Of a stretch of DNA of 64,000 nt, positions 1 to 7,753 are shown in pieces. How positions within the stretch are numbered: position 1 is the stretch's first letter; each line of letters begins with the position of its first letter. A program made the position numbers and the translations under genes. Where the stretch lies: the NCBI GenBank assembly GCA_964549635.1, contig CAZJVJ010000005.1, forward strand, positions 1 through 64,000, given 5' to 3'. Below the pieces are notes generated by a model. The model worked only from the letters and a program-made list of their open reading frames with translations. It ran no database searches and was not told where the DNA came from. Source of the DNA: VGNY01 sp964549635 (GTDB taxonomy: Bacteria > Chloroflexota > Dehalococcoidia > GIF9 > UBA5629).

Positions 1-46
1 TAACAAGGTAGCCGTACGGGAACGTGCGGCTGGATCACCTCCTTTC
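1..46 (+). rRNA. rrs: 16S ribosomal RNA, 3' end (partial)
   Basis: The window opens inside helix 44/45 of 16S rRNA: the conserved AACAAGGTAGCCGTA stretch is followed by the GGATCACCTCCTTT terminus with the anti-Shine-Dalgarno CCTCC at about 38-42. The 5' part lies outside the window. The end at about 46 is estimated by analogy with other bacteria. No tRNA, 23S or 5S gene follows; the next gene is mobA, so this 16S gene is not part of a conventional 16S-23S-5S operon on this side. Confidence 0.95.
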
Positions 47-93
47 TAGGGAGTTTTTCTCCTAGGTCGATCAATAGAGCGTTAGCTCTATTG
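46..93 (+). terminator. Two hairpins just after 16S rRNA (processing or termination)
   Basis: Two inverted repeats follow the rRNA directly. The first pairs 46-53 with 59-65 around a T-rich loop, with one bulged base. The second is a perfect 9-bp stem, CAATAGAGC at 72-80 with GCTCTATTG at 85-93, and a 4-base loop. Neither is followed by a strong T run. They may be an RNase processing site or a weak terminator. From 94 to 232 I see nothing else clear. Confidence 0.45.
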
Positions 94-232
94 GTGTAGT
101 GCCAGCTAACTAGCTTCCTTCCACTATCCAGTTGTTAATTTTTAGCCGGAGTTATCCTGAAAGTTGACTGCGGTGGTAAAATATTAAGTGAGAAAGATAA
201 TCTGGAAATAAAACTGTAACAGGGCACGCTTA

Positions 233-862
233 TTGTCTGTATCTGGAATTGTCTTAGCCGGCGGCAGAGGCTTGCGTCTGGGGCGCGAAAAAGCCCTAGA
301 ACGGTTACATAATAAGACTTTAATTGAATGGACGATGGAGGGCCTTACGCCAGTGTGTCAGACCATACTTGTAGTGGTCCGGCAGGAGCAATTCAGCGCT
401 ATTGCCAAGGCTGTGTCGAAAGGAGTGGTGATAGCTGACTTATATCCCAGTGGCGGAGCATTGGGCGGTATATATACGGGGCTGGTGAATTCTAATAGTT
501 TTTACAACATAGTTGTAGGTTGTGATATGCCTTTTGTTAATAGCAATTTGCTGAATTATATGCTTGGCCTTGCCCCCGGTTTCGATGCGGTGGTCCCTGA
601 GACAAATGGCATGCTCGAGCCACTACATGCTATTTATTCAAAAGACTGCTTGTCGCCTATTAAGAAGTTATTGGGTCAAAATAAGCTGGGAATTTCACAG
701 GTATTCAAATTAATCAAGGTGCGGTATGTATGTGGGGATGAAATAGCCAAGTTGGACAAGGGGTATTTGAGTTTTTTTAACATCAACACAGAGGATGACT
801 TGATAAGAGCAAGGGAATTGGTCAAGGAAGAAGAAAAATGTCTGGGGGTAAGTGAAACCTGA
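233..862 (+). CDS. mobA: Molybdenum cofactor guanylyltransferase
   Basis: MobA transfers GMP from GTP to molybdopterin, giving the guanine dinucleotide cofactor used by DMSO-reductase-family enzymes. It is a cytoplasmic Rossmann-like nucleotidyltransferase. The 209-residue protein has the LAGGRG nucleotide-binding loop at residues 8-13 with the following Lys20, the GALGGIYTGL segment at 75-84 and the metal-binding GCDMP motif (Asp98). Length is normal for MobA. The start is TTG with only a weak ribosome site; no better in-frame start sits upstream of the glycine-rich loop. The stop overlaps the moeA start (TGATG), indicating coupled translation. Two bis-MGD-type molybdoenzymes are encoded later in the window, at 46195 and 56788. 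Confidence 0.9.
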   Translation: MSVSGIVLAGGRGLRLGREKALERLHNKTLIEWTMEGLTPVCQTILVVVRQEQFSAIAKAVSKGVVIADLYPSGGALGGIYTGLVNSNSFYNIVVGCDMPFVNSNLLNYMLGLAPGFDAVVPETNGMLEPLHAIYSKDCLSPIKKLLGQNKLGISQVFKLIKVRYVCGDEIAKLDKGYLSFFNINTEDDLIRARELVKEEEKCLGVSET

Positions 863-2109
863 TGTCGGGTATGATAAGCGTTGAGGAGGCATTGAATAAG
901 ATTTTGGACTTTGTAGAAGTCCTTGAAGCTGAGGAAAAACCACTGCTGGAGAGTTTGGGACAGGTTCTGGCTGAGGATGTTTATGCTCCATTTGATGTGC
1001 CGCCTCATGATAATGCGGCTATGGACGGCTATGCGGCACAAGCAAAGAGTATTGCCGGTGCCAGCTATAATAGTCCAAAGGTTCTTAGGGTCGTTGGTGA
1101 GGTTGCTGCTGGCTCTGTCGCTGAACTTAAGGTGGAACCGGGGACTGCTATCCGCATCATGACTGGAGCTCCTTTACCACTAGGGGCAGATGTGGTGGTT
1201 CCTTTTGAGGATACTGATGAGGTGGAACGCAGAAGAGGTGTATTTGCTACGGCTGAAATTGGAATCCGTGTGAGCTTGCCTGAAGGTGCGAATATTCGCC
1301 GGCGGGGTGAAGATATGGCTAGGGGACAACTGGTTTTACAACGGGGTAAATTGATACGCCCTGCTGAAATTGGGGTGTTGGCTTCGTTGGGCAAAGGAAC
1401 GGTCTCAGTTATCCGCCGTCCGATAGTGGGCATATTGGCCACGGGGGACGAGATATTGGATGTCAATGAGCCATTGCTCCCCGGGAAGATATACAATAGC
1501 AATAGTTATAGCCTGGCAGCTCAAACTCTGGGATGTGGAGCTATTCCGAAGCTGCTTGGAATCGCGCCGGATGACATGGAGAAATTGTCGACAGCCATTC
1601 GTAAGGCTCTCGGCTGTGATATGTTGATAACTTCCGGGGGTGTTTCTTTGGGTGATTATGACGTTGTAAAGCATGTGCTGATGGCAGAGGGTGATATATC
1701 CTTTTGGACGGTGCGGATAAAGCCTGGCAAGCCTTTGGCATTCGGTACGTTTAAAAGAAGCGATGGAAAGAAGATTCCCCATCTAGGTTTGCCGGGCAAT
1801 CCGGTGAGTTCCATGATCACCTTTGAAGTGTTTGCCCGCCCGGCTATTTTGAAGATGATGGGTAAAGCCTGTATGGATAAACACCGAATAATTGCGGTTA
1901 TGGAAGAGCCGCTCAAAAATAAAGATGGCCGACGTATCTTCGCTCGTGTGTCGATAAGCGAGCGTGACGGTAAATATTTTGCCCGTCTTACTGGGCCTCA
2001 AGGCTCGGGAATTTTGACTTCTATGACGAAGGCCGATGGCTTAGCAATTATACCGGAGGACATAAAAGAGGTTAGACCGGGGGACGCTGTTGAAGTAATA
2101 CTGGGATAA
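862..2109 (+). CDS. moeA: Molybdopterin molybdenumtransferase
   Basis: MoeA inserts molybdate into adenylylated molybdopterin, the step before MobA in cofactor synthesis. The 415-residue protein shows the family hallmarks in order: PPHDNAAMDGYA near residues 47-58, the ATGDE motif near 192, SGGVSLGDYD at 259-268 (MPT-binding, MoaB/MogA-like domain), GLPGNPVSS near 312, and a C-terminal beta-barrel domain. Length fits the usual 400-410. It overlaps mobA by one base, so mobA-moeA is a two-gene operon. No moaA, moaC or other cofactor genes are adjacent, so the rest of the pathway must be encoded elsewhere. Confidence 0.95.
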   Translation: MSGMISVEEALNKILDFVEVLEAEEKPLLESLGQVLAEDVYAPFDVPPHDNAAMDGYAAQAKSIAGASYNSPKVLRVVGEVAAGSVAELKVEPGTAIRIMTGAPLPLGADVVVPFEDTDEVERRRGVFATAEIGIRVSLPEGANIRRRGEDMARGQLVLQRGKLIRPAEIGVLASLGKGTVSVIRRPIVGILATGDEILDVNEPLLPGKIYNSNSYSLAAQTLGCGAIPKLLGIAPDDMEKLSTAIRKALGCDMLITSGGVSLGDYDVVKHVLMAEGDISFWTVRIKPGKPLAFGTFKRSDGKKIPHLGLPGNPVSSMITFEVFARPAILKMMGKACMDKHRIIAVMEEPLKNKDGRRIFARVSISERDGKYFARLTGPQGSGILTSMTKADGLAIIPEDIKEVRPGDAVEVILG

Positions 2110-2200
2110 TGTACAGGTTGGCCAATTGGGGGGTAATTGACTTTAGTCTGTGTGACGCTATGATTGAAATTAGGCGTAATCGTATGGAGGATAGTGAAGG

Positions 2201-2932
2201 GTGATTTTGAAGGCGTCCGAATTTATTTTTAAACCGCCGCCAGTGATTTCTCGAGCGCGGCGGGTTTTAATAAAACCTAATGCCGGTTATCCAATACCAT
2301 ATCCGGTTAGCACCAGCCGGGAGACTTTAAATCATATAATCGAAAGCATTAAGCAGGTAAGCGATGCTGATATAATTATACTGGAGGGGAGGGCTAGTGG
2401 GGAATCGATATACCCAGTGTATCAAGCTTTAGGTTATGATTTCCCACGGGTCCTGATGCTGGATGTTCGAGATTGCATCTGGGTGGAAGTGGAAAATCCG
2501 CTGCCGCATCCTTTTGCGGTGCCTACTTTTTGGATACCTAATGTTGTCTTGTCCAGCGACTATCTAATAAGTGTTTCACCTTATAAAATTGTTGGTGGTA
2601 GCGGCAATTTCAGTGTAGCCAATCTTTTGAGTCTGCTGCCTGTGAGCAAGTATAAAGGTGATGCTCTTGAAGGTTGGGCAACCTTATATGAGTTGGGGAT
2701 AGACAAGGTGTTGGCCGACCTTTATTTTACCCTACCCTTTGACTTAAGCATCATTGATGCCCGGCAGAAATTCGTGAGCGCTGACGATTCTTTCCAGGGA
2801 AAAGTCGAGGAATTCGGGAAAATCTTTATAGGTGAACCTTATGAGGTTGATTGCGAGGCAGCACGGGCAAGCGGAGCCGAAGCCAATTACCTTACCTTAA
2901 TAGAAGCTGGCAAGGCTGAATTGGAAGTGTAG
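2201..2932 (+). CDS. DUF362-like protein
   Basis: A 243-residue protein that reads like a short member of the DUF362 family. It has a VLIKPNAGYP segment near residues 22-31, matching the KPN motif that opens DUF362, a central region with conserved glycine and serine (VGGSGNFSVANLL near 131), and an IIDARQKFVS-type strand near 183. No Fe-S cysteine cluster is present, unlike longer DUF362-ferredoxin fusions. The biochemical role of the family is not established. The GTG start follows a GGAGG-like site at about 2186-2190. It is four bases ahead of the next gene, so the two are probably cotranscribed. Confidence 0.6.
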   Translation: MILKASEFIFKPPPVISRARRVLIKPNAGYPIPYPVSTSRETLNHIIESIKQVSDADIIILEGRASGESIYPVYQALGYDFPRVLMLDVRDCIWVEVENPLPHPFAVPTFWIPNVVLSSDYLISVSPYKIVGGSGNFSVANLLSLLPVSKYKGDALEGWATLYELGIDKVLADLYFTLPFDLSIIDARQKFVSADDSFQGKVEEFGKIFIGEPYEVDCEAARASGAEANYLTLIEAGKAELEV

Positions 2933-2936
2933 AGCG

Positions 2937-3353
2937 ATGACAGAGTCGGAGAAAGCGCAACTTGAAAAGCTAACCTATTTCATTGATTTAGACTGTTTTC
3001 AAGAAGTTGACCGTTCTTTTGCTGCTGTGGCAGAGCAATGCATGTGTCCTGATTGTCGAAAGCGCTTGGCTACATCTGTATGCGTTCTAGAAGCAGACCT
3101 ATTGTTGCAATATATCAGGGATTGCTGTTCCAAGAGGCCTGATTTTATTTCCCCAAAGCTGCCACTACTTGAAAAGATATTTCGCATTTTTCTAATTGGC
3201 GGGAATGAACCGTTAACCCTTGGCGAGCTGGCGGCGCGGCTGGCTGCTTATAGTGATGGCTCTATTTCACCCTCCTTGCAGATGTTAAGGCGACTCTTGG
3301 ATAGTGATAGACACTACGGTTTTAAGCCTAAAACGCGGTTAAGGGCTGGGTGA
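2937..3353 (+). CDS. Conserved hypothetical protein with CPDC motif
   Basis: I do not recognise this 138-residue protein. It is acidic at the N terminus, has a CMCPDCRKRL segment near residues 35-44 and further cysteines at about 49, 63 and 64, which could bind a metal or form disulfides. The C-terminal third (LTLGELAARLAAYSDG and LQMLRRLLDSDRHYGF) looks helical, with a winged-helix-like flavour. It follows the DUF362-like gene by four bases. A DNA-binding role is only a guess. Confidence 0.55.
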   Translation: MTESEKAQLEKLTYFIDLDCFQEVDRSFAAVAEQCMCPDCRKRLATSVCVLEADLLLQYIRDCCSKRPDFISPKLPLLEKIFRIFLIGGNEPLTLGELAARLAAYSDGSISPSLQMLRRLLDSDRHYGFKPKTRLRAG

Positions 3354-3384
3354 CAAGGTCAACCTATCTTTGTGCCTTGTTTTG
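3353..3384. terminator. Possible bidirectional terminator
   Basis: Between two convergent genes, ACAAGG (3353-3358) can pair with CCTTGT (3375-3380), and the plus-strand arm is followed by TTTGTT. The stem is short (6 bp) and the loop long (16 bases), so support is modest. Its placement in a 31-base convergent gap is what makes termination plausible. Confidence 0.3.
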
Positions 3385-3669
3385 TTAGTATCTGATTTCG
3401 AAATTTGAGAACTGTCCACTAAACGGGAACCACTTTACATCTATGTGGTCGACCACCGCCTCAGGAGGACCTATTTGAAGCTGTCGGATTAGTTCTTCTA
3501 GCTTCTCCTTGTCTCCTTCAGCGTGGATCTCAACAGCATTCATTTTTGGCAGATTACGTGCGTAGCCCCGTAGCCCCAGTGATTTAGCAACTTGTGAAGT
3601 GAAAGCCCGATAGTAGACACCTTGTACATGACCATAAACTGTAGCTGTAAGATAGGCTAATTCGGCCAT
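3385..3669 (-). CDS. acyP: Acylphosphatase
   Basis: A small (94-residue) acylphosphatase, which hydrolyses acyl phosphates such as acetyl phosphate or carbamoyl phosphate in the cytoplasm. The signature GHVQGVYYR is at residues 13-21, with the catalytic arginine at its end, and GYARNLP at about 35-41 carries the catalytic asparagine. Length is typical (about 90). It is transcribed on the minus strand after the radical-SAM gene, 71 bases downstream of it, possibly in the same transcript. Confidence 0.93.
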   Translation of the reverse strand: MAELAYLTATVYGHVQGVYYRAFTSQVAKSLGLRGYARNLPKMNAVEIHAEGDKEKLEELIRQLQIGPPEAVVDHIDVKWFPFSGQFSNFEIRY

Positions 3670-3740
3670 CTTGTGTCAGTTTAACCTCCATCTATAGTTT
3701 TGCAGCCAATTGCTTTTCCTGCCTTGAGCATGCCTTAGTC

Positions 3741-4682
3741 TTACAATGGTATTATCTTAGCAATGACCGGATAAGGCTTATCCAGCCGATTCAGTCCGGC
3801 TTTTTGAGCTAGTTCAATAGCTTCTAGAAACTCTTGTTTTGTCAGTGGCCTGGCTAATTGGGGTATCTGGAAAGCCTTGTAACAAGGGTGATATTGTGCC
3901 ATAACGTTGACATAGCTCTCTTTTGACAGCTCTTCAGCTATGAATTTCATGATTTCCTTGGTACCAGCAAGTCCATGAGGCAAAACAAGGTGACGTATTA
4001 AGAGGCCTCGCACTGCTATTCTCTCTTCATCTAGTTGAAGGTTGCCTACCTGGCGGTGCATTTCTTTTACTGCGGCTCTATTTATCGATGGGTAGTTCTC
4101 TATGCCGGATAGTTGCTCCGCGATCTTCTTATCAGAGTACTTCATATCTGGCATATAAATATCTATGATGCCATCAAGAATCTTTAAGGTGTCCACTGAG
4201 TCATATCCGCCGGAGTTGTAGACCAGTGGTAATTTCAGTCCCAAATTTATGGCTATCTCCAACGCCTCCAGAATTTGGGGGACTACATGAGTTGGTGAGA
4301 CGAAGTTTATGTTATGACAACCTCTGTTTTGGAGGGAAAGCATCATTTTAGCCAACTCCTCCTTGGTGACCTCATAGCCCTCACCAAGCTGACTGATAGT
4401 GTAATTCTGGCAAAAGATGCATTTTAGATTGCAGTTGGTAAAAAAAATTGTGCCGGATCCGTGTTTACCAACCAGCGGAGCTTCTTCACCGAAGTGTGGT
4501 CCATAGCTAGAAACGGCTGCAAGCCTGCCAGTGTTACATTTGCCTTTCTTGTTAGCCAGACGGTTGACATGACACTGTTGAGGACACACCTCACAGTTCC
4601 TCAGCAGCTCGTTTGCGGCTTCTATACGTTCGGCCAGCTTGCCACTGTTGTAAAGTTCTAAATAGGATGCCATATAATTCAT
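3741..4682 (-). CDS. Radical SAM protein, PflX/COG1313-like
   Basis: A 313-residue radical SAM protein related to pyruvate-formate-lyase activating enzymes (PflX or COG1313 type). An N-terminal cysteine motif (CEVCPQQCHVNR...GKC, about residues 30-49) is followed by the SAM-cluster motif CNLKCIFC (CX3CX2C, about 84-91), then a TIM-barrel core including YNSGGYDS near 155 and a proline-rich C terminus. The substrate is unknown; no glycyl-radical enzyme is encoded nearby. Its first codons overlap the last codons of the upstream small basic gene by four bases, so they are translationally coupled. Confidence 0.85.
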   Translation of the reverse strand: MNYMASYLELYNSGKLAERIEAANELLRNCEVCPQQCHVNRLANKKGKCNTGRLAAVSSYGPHFGEEAPLVGKHGSGTIFFTNCNLKCIFCQNYTISQLGEGYEVTKEELAKMMLSLQNRGCHNINFVSPTHVVPQILEALEIAINLGLKLPLVYNSGGYDSVDTLKILDGIIDIYMPDMKYSDKKIAEQLSGIENYPSINRAAVKEMHRQVGNLQLDEERIAVRGLLIRHLVLPHGLAGTKEIMKFIAEELSKESYVNVMAQYHPCYKAFQIPQLARPLTKQEFLEAIELAQKAGLNRLDKPYPVIAKIIPL

Positions 4683-4819
4683 TCTTCCGGTGATTTTGCC
4701 TTCTTGCCTTTTCTAATTACCTCCACTTCAACAGGGGGGGTGATGATTGTGGTAGCGGGCTTTTTGGCGCTTTTTTTTGGTTTTTTAGGCTCTCTCCATC
4801 TGAAGTCCTTTGTCCCCAT
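4679..4819 (-). CDS. Small basic Lys/Pro-rich protein
   Basis: A 46-residue lysine- and proline-rich protein beginning MGTKDFRWREPKKPKK and ending in an acidic tail. I chose the ATG at 4819 because AAGGA sits 8 bases upstream; an ATG 14 codons further upstream (4861) is also possible. It overlaps the radical-SAM gene by four bases (ATGA). Function is unknown. The composition suggests binding to nucleic acid or an acidic partner, but nothing shows this directly. Confidence 0.6.
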   Translation of the reverse strand: MGTKDFRWREPKKPKKSAKKPATTIITPPVEVEVIRKGKKAKSPEE

Positions 4820-4948
4820 ATCGATTTCCTTGTTTTTTAAAAGAAGTTTATCAAAGGGCATGTGCCTTGTAAAGAAACGCGGGATGTGCTGGATTTGCTA
4901 TCCGTCACCGATTAGTGTATACTTTAAATCCTTGGAGGAGGTGGAATC

Positions 4949-5164
4949 GTGGAATACAATTCCTTTCCCAAATGTTTAAAATGTAAGGTCGGTGATTTGG
5001 TGCCGCTGTCAGACTTCGGCAGCCAAGGTGCGGCAATTCATTATAAGGCTTGGGTGTGCACGAATCCTGATTGCGGCTACAACATTAAGATCAGAAACGG
5101 TGATGTTTATCTCAACGAGCCGATTTTTAGTGGAACAGGGCCAGGTCCACGCTCACGCTTGTAG
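4949..5164 (+). CDS. Small zinc-ribbon protein
   Basis: A 71-residue protein with two cysteine pairs, CLKC (residues 9-12) and CTNPDC (about 37-42), spaced like a zinc ribbon that folds around one metal ion. The GTG start has a strong GGAGGAGG ribosome site at 4934-4941. The function is not recognised. It lies divergently from the small basic gene and 45 bases ahead of comF. Confidence 0.7.
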   Translation: MEYNSFPKCLKCKVGDLVPLSDFGSQGAAIHYKAWVCTNPDCGYNIKIRNGDVYLNEPIFSGTGPGPRSRL

Positions 5165-5209
5165 CCAATAGAATAGTCACATCACATCCGCAGAGCTTTT
5201 GGAGCGAAT

Positions 5210-5914
5210 GTGTTGTCTTTGCTGGCGGGGCAACTCCAAGAGAGGTTCACTGATTTTTTCTTTCCACGCAGCTGTGTGGGATGCGGGAAAATAGGCAATT
5301 ATCTCTGTCCCAACTGCTGTGAAAAATTGCCCCGACTTCTACCTCCATTATGTCAAAAGTGTGGCAGGCCTGAGGCAAGTGGTTTTTCATGTGCTACCTG
5401 CTGGGGATGGCACAGCCAAATTGCTGGAATCCGCGCGCCATTTCGTTTTGAGGGAATCATTCGGCGGGCTGTATATAGGCTGAAGTATGATAACCTGAGG
5501 GCAATATCCGGTTGCCTAGCTATGTTGATGGCTGAATATGTTCGAGATAATCCGATGCAAGGTGAGGTGCTGGTGCCAGTGCCTCTTCATCCGCGGCGGT
5601 TGCGGCAGCGAGGCTATAATCAGTCCAGCCTTTTAGCACGGAAGCTTGGTGAGGTGACATCTATGCCGGTGGTGGAGAATAGCCTGTGTCGTGTCAGGGA
5701 TAGTGTGCCTCAAGCCAGGGCGGATACTGTTGAGGATAGACGAAGAAATGTCGAGGGTGCCTTTATCTGTCGAGGCGAGGGGGTGAGACAACGGCATGTG
5801 ATTTTGATTGATGATGTATGCACTTCAGGGGCTACTCTGGAGGCTTGTGCCTTGGCTCTTAAGACTGCTGGAGCTCTTTCAGTGTGGGGATTGACGCTGG
5901 CCCGAGAGGTCTAA
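5210..5914 (+). CDS. comF: ComF family amidophosphoribosyltransferase-like protein
   Basis: A 234-residue ComF protein. The N-terminal half carries a four-cysteine zinc site (CVGCG ... CPNC, then CQKCG ... CATC, about residues 22-64). The C-terminal phosphoribosyltransferase fold has the PRPP-binding motif VILIDDVCTSGAT at about 197-209. In naturally competent bacteria ComF acts on incoming single-stranded DNA with the PriA-like ComFA; no comFA is seen here. The ComM-type ATPase at the window end is another competence-associated protein. A GTG start with GGAG upstream is used. It is followed after 14 bases by the hibernation factor gene. Confidence 0.88.
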   Translation: MLSLLAGQLQERFTDFFFPRSCVGCGKIGNYLCPNCCEKLPRLLPPLCQKCGRPEASGFSCATCWGWHSQIAGIRAPFRFEGIIRRAVYRLKYDNLRAISGCLAMLMAEYVRDNPMQGEVLVPVPLHPRRLRQRGYNQSSLLARKLGEVTSMPVVENSLCRVRDSVPQARADTVEDRRRNVEGAFICRGEGVRQRHVILIDDVCTSGATLEACALALKTAGALSVWGLTLAREV

Positions 5915-5928
5915 TCTAGGAGGTAAAA

Positions 5929-6486
5929 ATGGAGTTACAGATTCTGGGGAAGAATATGGAAATTGCACCAGCGATTGAGAATTACGTGCAGAAGAAAGTA
6001 GGCAAATTAACTAGGTACCTGTATAACATTGGTGAAGCTAAGGTGGAAATATCGAGAGAGAACACCAGAGCGCCTCAAAATCGCTTTACTGTGCAGGTTA
6101 CTCTTAATGCGAAGGGTGTCCTATTGAGAGGTGAGGAAAGGGGTGAAAATGTTCAGGCGGCAATCGATGCCGTGGCTGAAGTGCTAGAGCGCCAGATTGA
6201 ACGCTATAAAGGGAAATTGTATGACAAGGGGCGAGGTGTTTCACTGGCACGCCAGGCTGTGGCTTATGAGGGTTTAGCCGGTGATGAGAAGGCTGCGGTT
6301 TGGCCCAAAGTAGTCAGAGTCAAACGTTTTGCCGTAAAACCTATGTCAGTAGCTGAGGCAGCTGAGCAGATGGAACTTTTGGGTCATTCATTCTTTCTTT
6401 TTGTTAATCCTGAAAGCGGTGCGCTGAGTTTGCTCTACCGTCGCAACGATGGTAATTACGGTTTGATTGAGCCGGAGTTGCTCTGA
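5929..6486 (+). CDS. hpf: Ribosome hibernation promoting factor, long form
   Basis: A 185-residue long-form HPF. The N-terminal S30AE domain (MELQILGKNMEIAPAIENYV...) binds the 30S decoding region. After a linker at about 100-125, the C-terminal domain (MSVAEAAEQMELLGHSFFLF...GNYGLIEPEL) dimerises to make 100S ribosomes. Length matches the long family (about 180-190) rather than the short HPF/YfiA forms. AGGAGGT stands 5 bases before the ATG. The gene follows comF closely, and the comF-hpf pairing recurs in many Gram-positives and relatives. Confidence 0.95.
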   Translation: MELQILGKNMEIAPAIENYVQKKVGKLTRYLYNIGEAKVEISRENTRAPQNRFTVQVTLNAKGVLLRGEERGENVQAAIDAVAEVLERQIERYKGKLYDKGRGVSLARQAVAYEGLAGDEKAAVWPKVVRVKRFAVKPMSVAEAAEQMELLGHSFFLFVNPESGALSLLYRRNDGNYGLIEPELL

Positions 6487-6502
6487 AAGCGTCGATGTTA
6501 TT

Positions 6503-7063
6503 ATGGGCGAAATGAGAGAGGTGACCGTAGGCAAAGCAAAGCTTGCTTTGATTCAGGGTGATATTACGAGACAGGCAACAGATGCTATCGTCAATGCTGC
6601 TAATCCCAGTTTAATGGGCGGGGGTGGTGTGGATGGGGCTATTCATAGGGCTGGCGGTTTGGCCATTTTAGAGGAGTGCCGTAAGATTATTTCTCAAATA
6701 GGTCGTCTTGATACTGGTAAGTCGGTGATAACTACGGGAGGAAATCTTAAGGCGAGGTATGTTATCCACACGGTCGGCCCAGTGTGGCGTGGGGGCAACC
6801 ATGGTGAAGCTGAGCTGTTGACCAGTGCTTATAGTGAGAGCTTGAAGCTGGCAGCTAAGTATGGATTGAGAAGTATATCGTTTCCATCAATAAGTACTGG
6901 TGCCTATCGGTATCCAGTGTCTGAAGCAGCTAAGATAGCTTTGAACACCACACTGGCTTTTTTACGTAACGAGCAGACTTCGTTGGAAGAGGTAGTTTTT
7001 GTTTTATACGACCCTGAGACTTACGAGACTTACAGTATAAAACTAGCCGAGATAATCGGCTGA
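6503..7063 (+). CDS. Macro domain ADP-ribose hydrolase
   Basis: A macro-domain protein, probably an O-acetyl-ADP-ribose deacetylase or ADP-ribosyl hydrolase. The signature DAIVNAANPSLMGGGGVDGAIHRAGG lies near the N terminus, the phosphate-binding SISTGAYRYP near residue 134. I chose the ATG at 6503; an upstream TTG (6467) would overlap hpf by 20 bases, and ATG 6512 is also possible. From 6503 the protein is 186 residues, typical of YmdB-type macro proteins. The gene follows hpf by 16 bases. Confidence 0.92.
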   Translation: MGEMREVTVGKAKLALIQGDITRQATDAIVNAANPSLMGGGGVDGAIHRAGGLAILEECRKIISQIGRLDTGKSVITTGGNLKARYVIHTVGPVWRGGNHGEAELLTSAYSESLKLAAKYGLRSISFPSISTGAYRYPVSEAAKIALNTTLAFLRNEQTSLEEVVFVLYDPETYETYSIKLAEIIG

Positions 7064-7111
7064 GGATTTCTGACTTATATAAATTATCCAAGTGTTTTAT
7101 AGAGTTGTGAG

Positions 7112-7660
7112 GTGCTGGCATTCACATTGTTTGATACTTGTGTTGGGTGGATGGGGATTGTAGGCTCACCTTACGGGTTGCGAAATGTGGTATTACCCCA
7201 GAAGTCAGTAGAAGCTGTGCTTGCTCGGATAATGGCCTCTGGCTGTGATGTTGGAGACCATCACCATGTTCGATTTGGAGATTTACCCGAGAGATTCAGG
7301 CGATACTGGCAAGGCGAGGCTATAGCTTTTGCAGATAAAATAGATTTGTCTGGTGCCACTGGCTTTGAACAACGTGTATGGCAGGCAGTACAATCCATAC
7401 GTTATGGTGAGACCAGGAGTTATAAGTGGGTTGCTTTGAAAATTGGCTGTCCGCAAGCGTCCAGGGCCGTTGGCCAGACCTTGGCAAAAAATCCCCTACC
7501 GATTGTAGTCCCGTGTCATAGGGTAATAGCCAGCAATGGCAACTTGGGTGGTTTCAGCGGTGGTGCAGAAATGAAAAAATATTTGCTGCATCTAGAGCAT
7601 GCGTGCCTATCCCAGCAGTCTTGTCAGTCGAACAGTTCCTGCTTTGACATGTGCTGCTAG
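7112..7660 (+). CDS. ogt: Methylated-DNA--protein-cysteine methyltransferase
   Basis: A DNA repair protein that removes O6-alkyl groups from guanine by suicide transfer to its own cysteine. The active-site PCHRVI lies near residues 131-136, after a helix-turn-helix with ASRAVG and followed by GGFSGG. An N-terminal methyltransferase-type domain precedes it. The 182-residue length is normal. The last 20 residues are unusually rich in cysteine (five in the tail, ending CC), which is not a family feature. The GTG start has only a weak ribosome site. Confidence 0.9.
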   Translation: MLAFTLFDTCVGWMGIVGSPYGLRNVVLPQKSVEAVLARIMASGCDVGDHHHVRFGDLPERFRRYWQGEAIAFADKIDLSGATGFEQRVWQAVQSIRYGETRSYKWVALKIGCPQASRAVGQTLAKNPLPIVVPCHRVIASNGNLGGFSGGAEMKKYLLHLEHACLSQQSCQSNSSCFDMCC

Positions 7661-7753
7661 GCAAGGTATATTTAGGCGTCAGGCGACATTTTTGAGAAGT
7701 TTTTGTTATGTGCTTCCCTATATGGAACGTGAAAAAGCGTGAAAGGAGAATTC

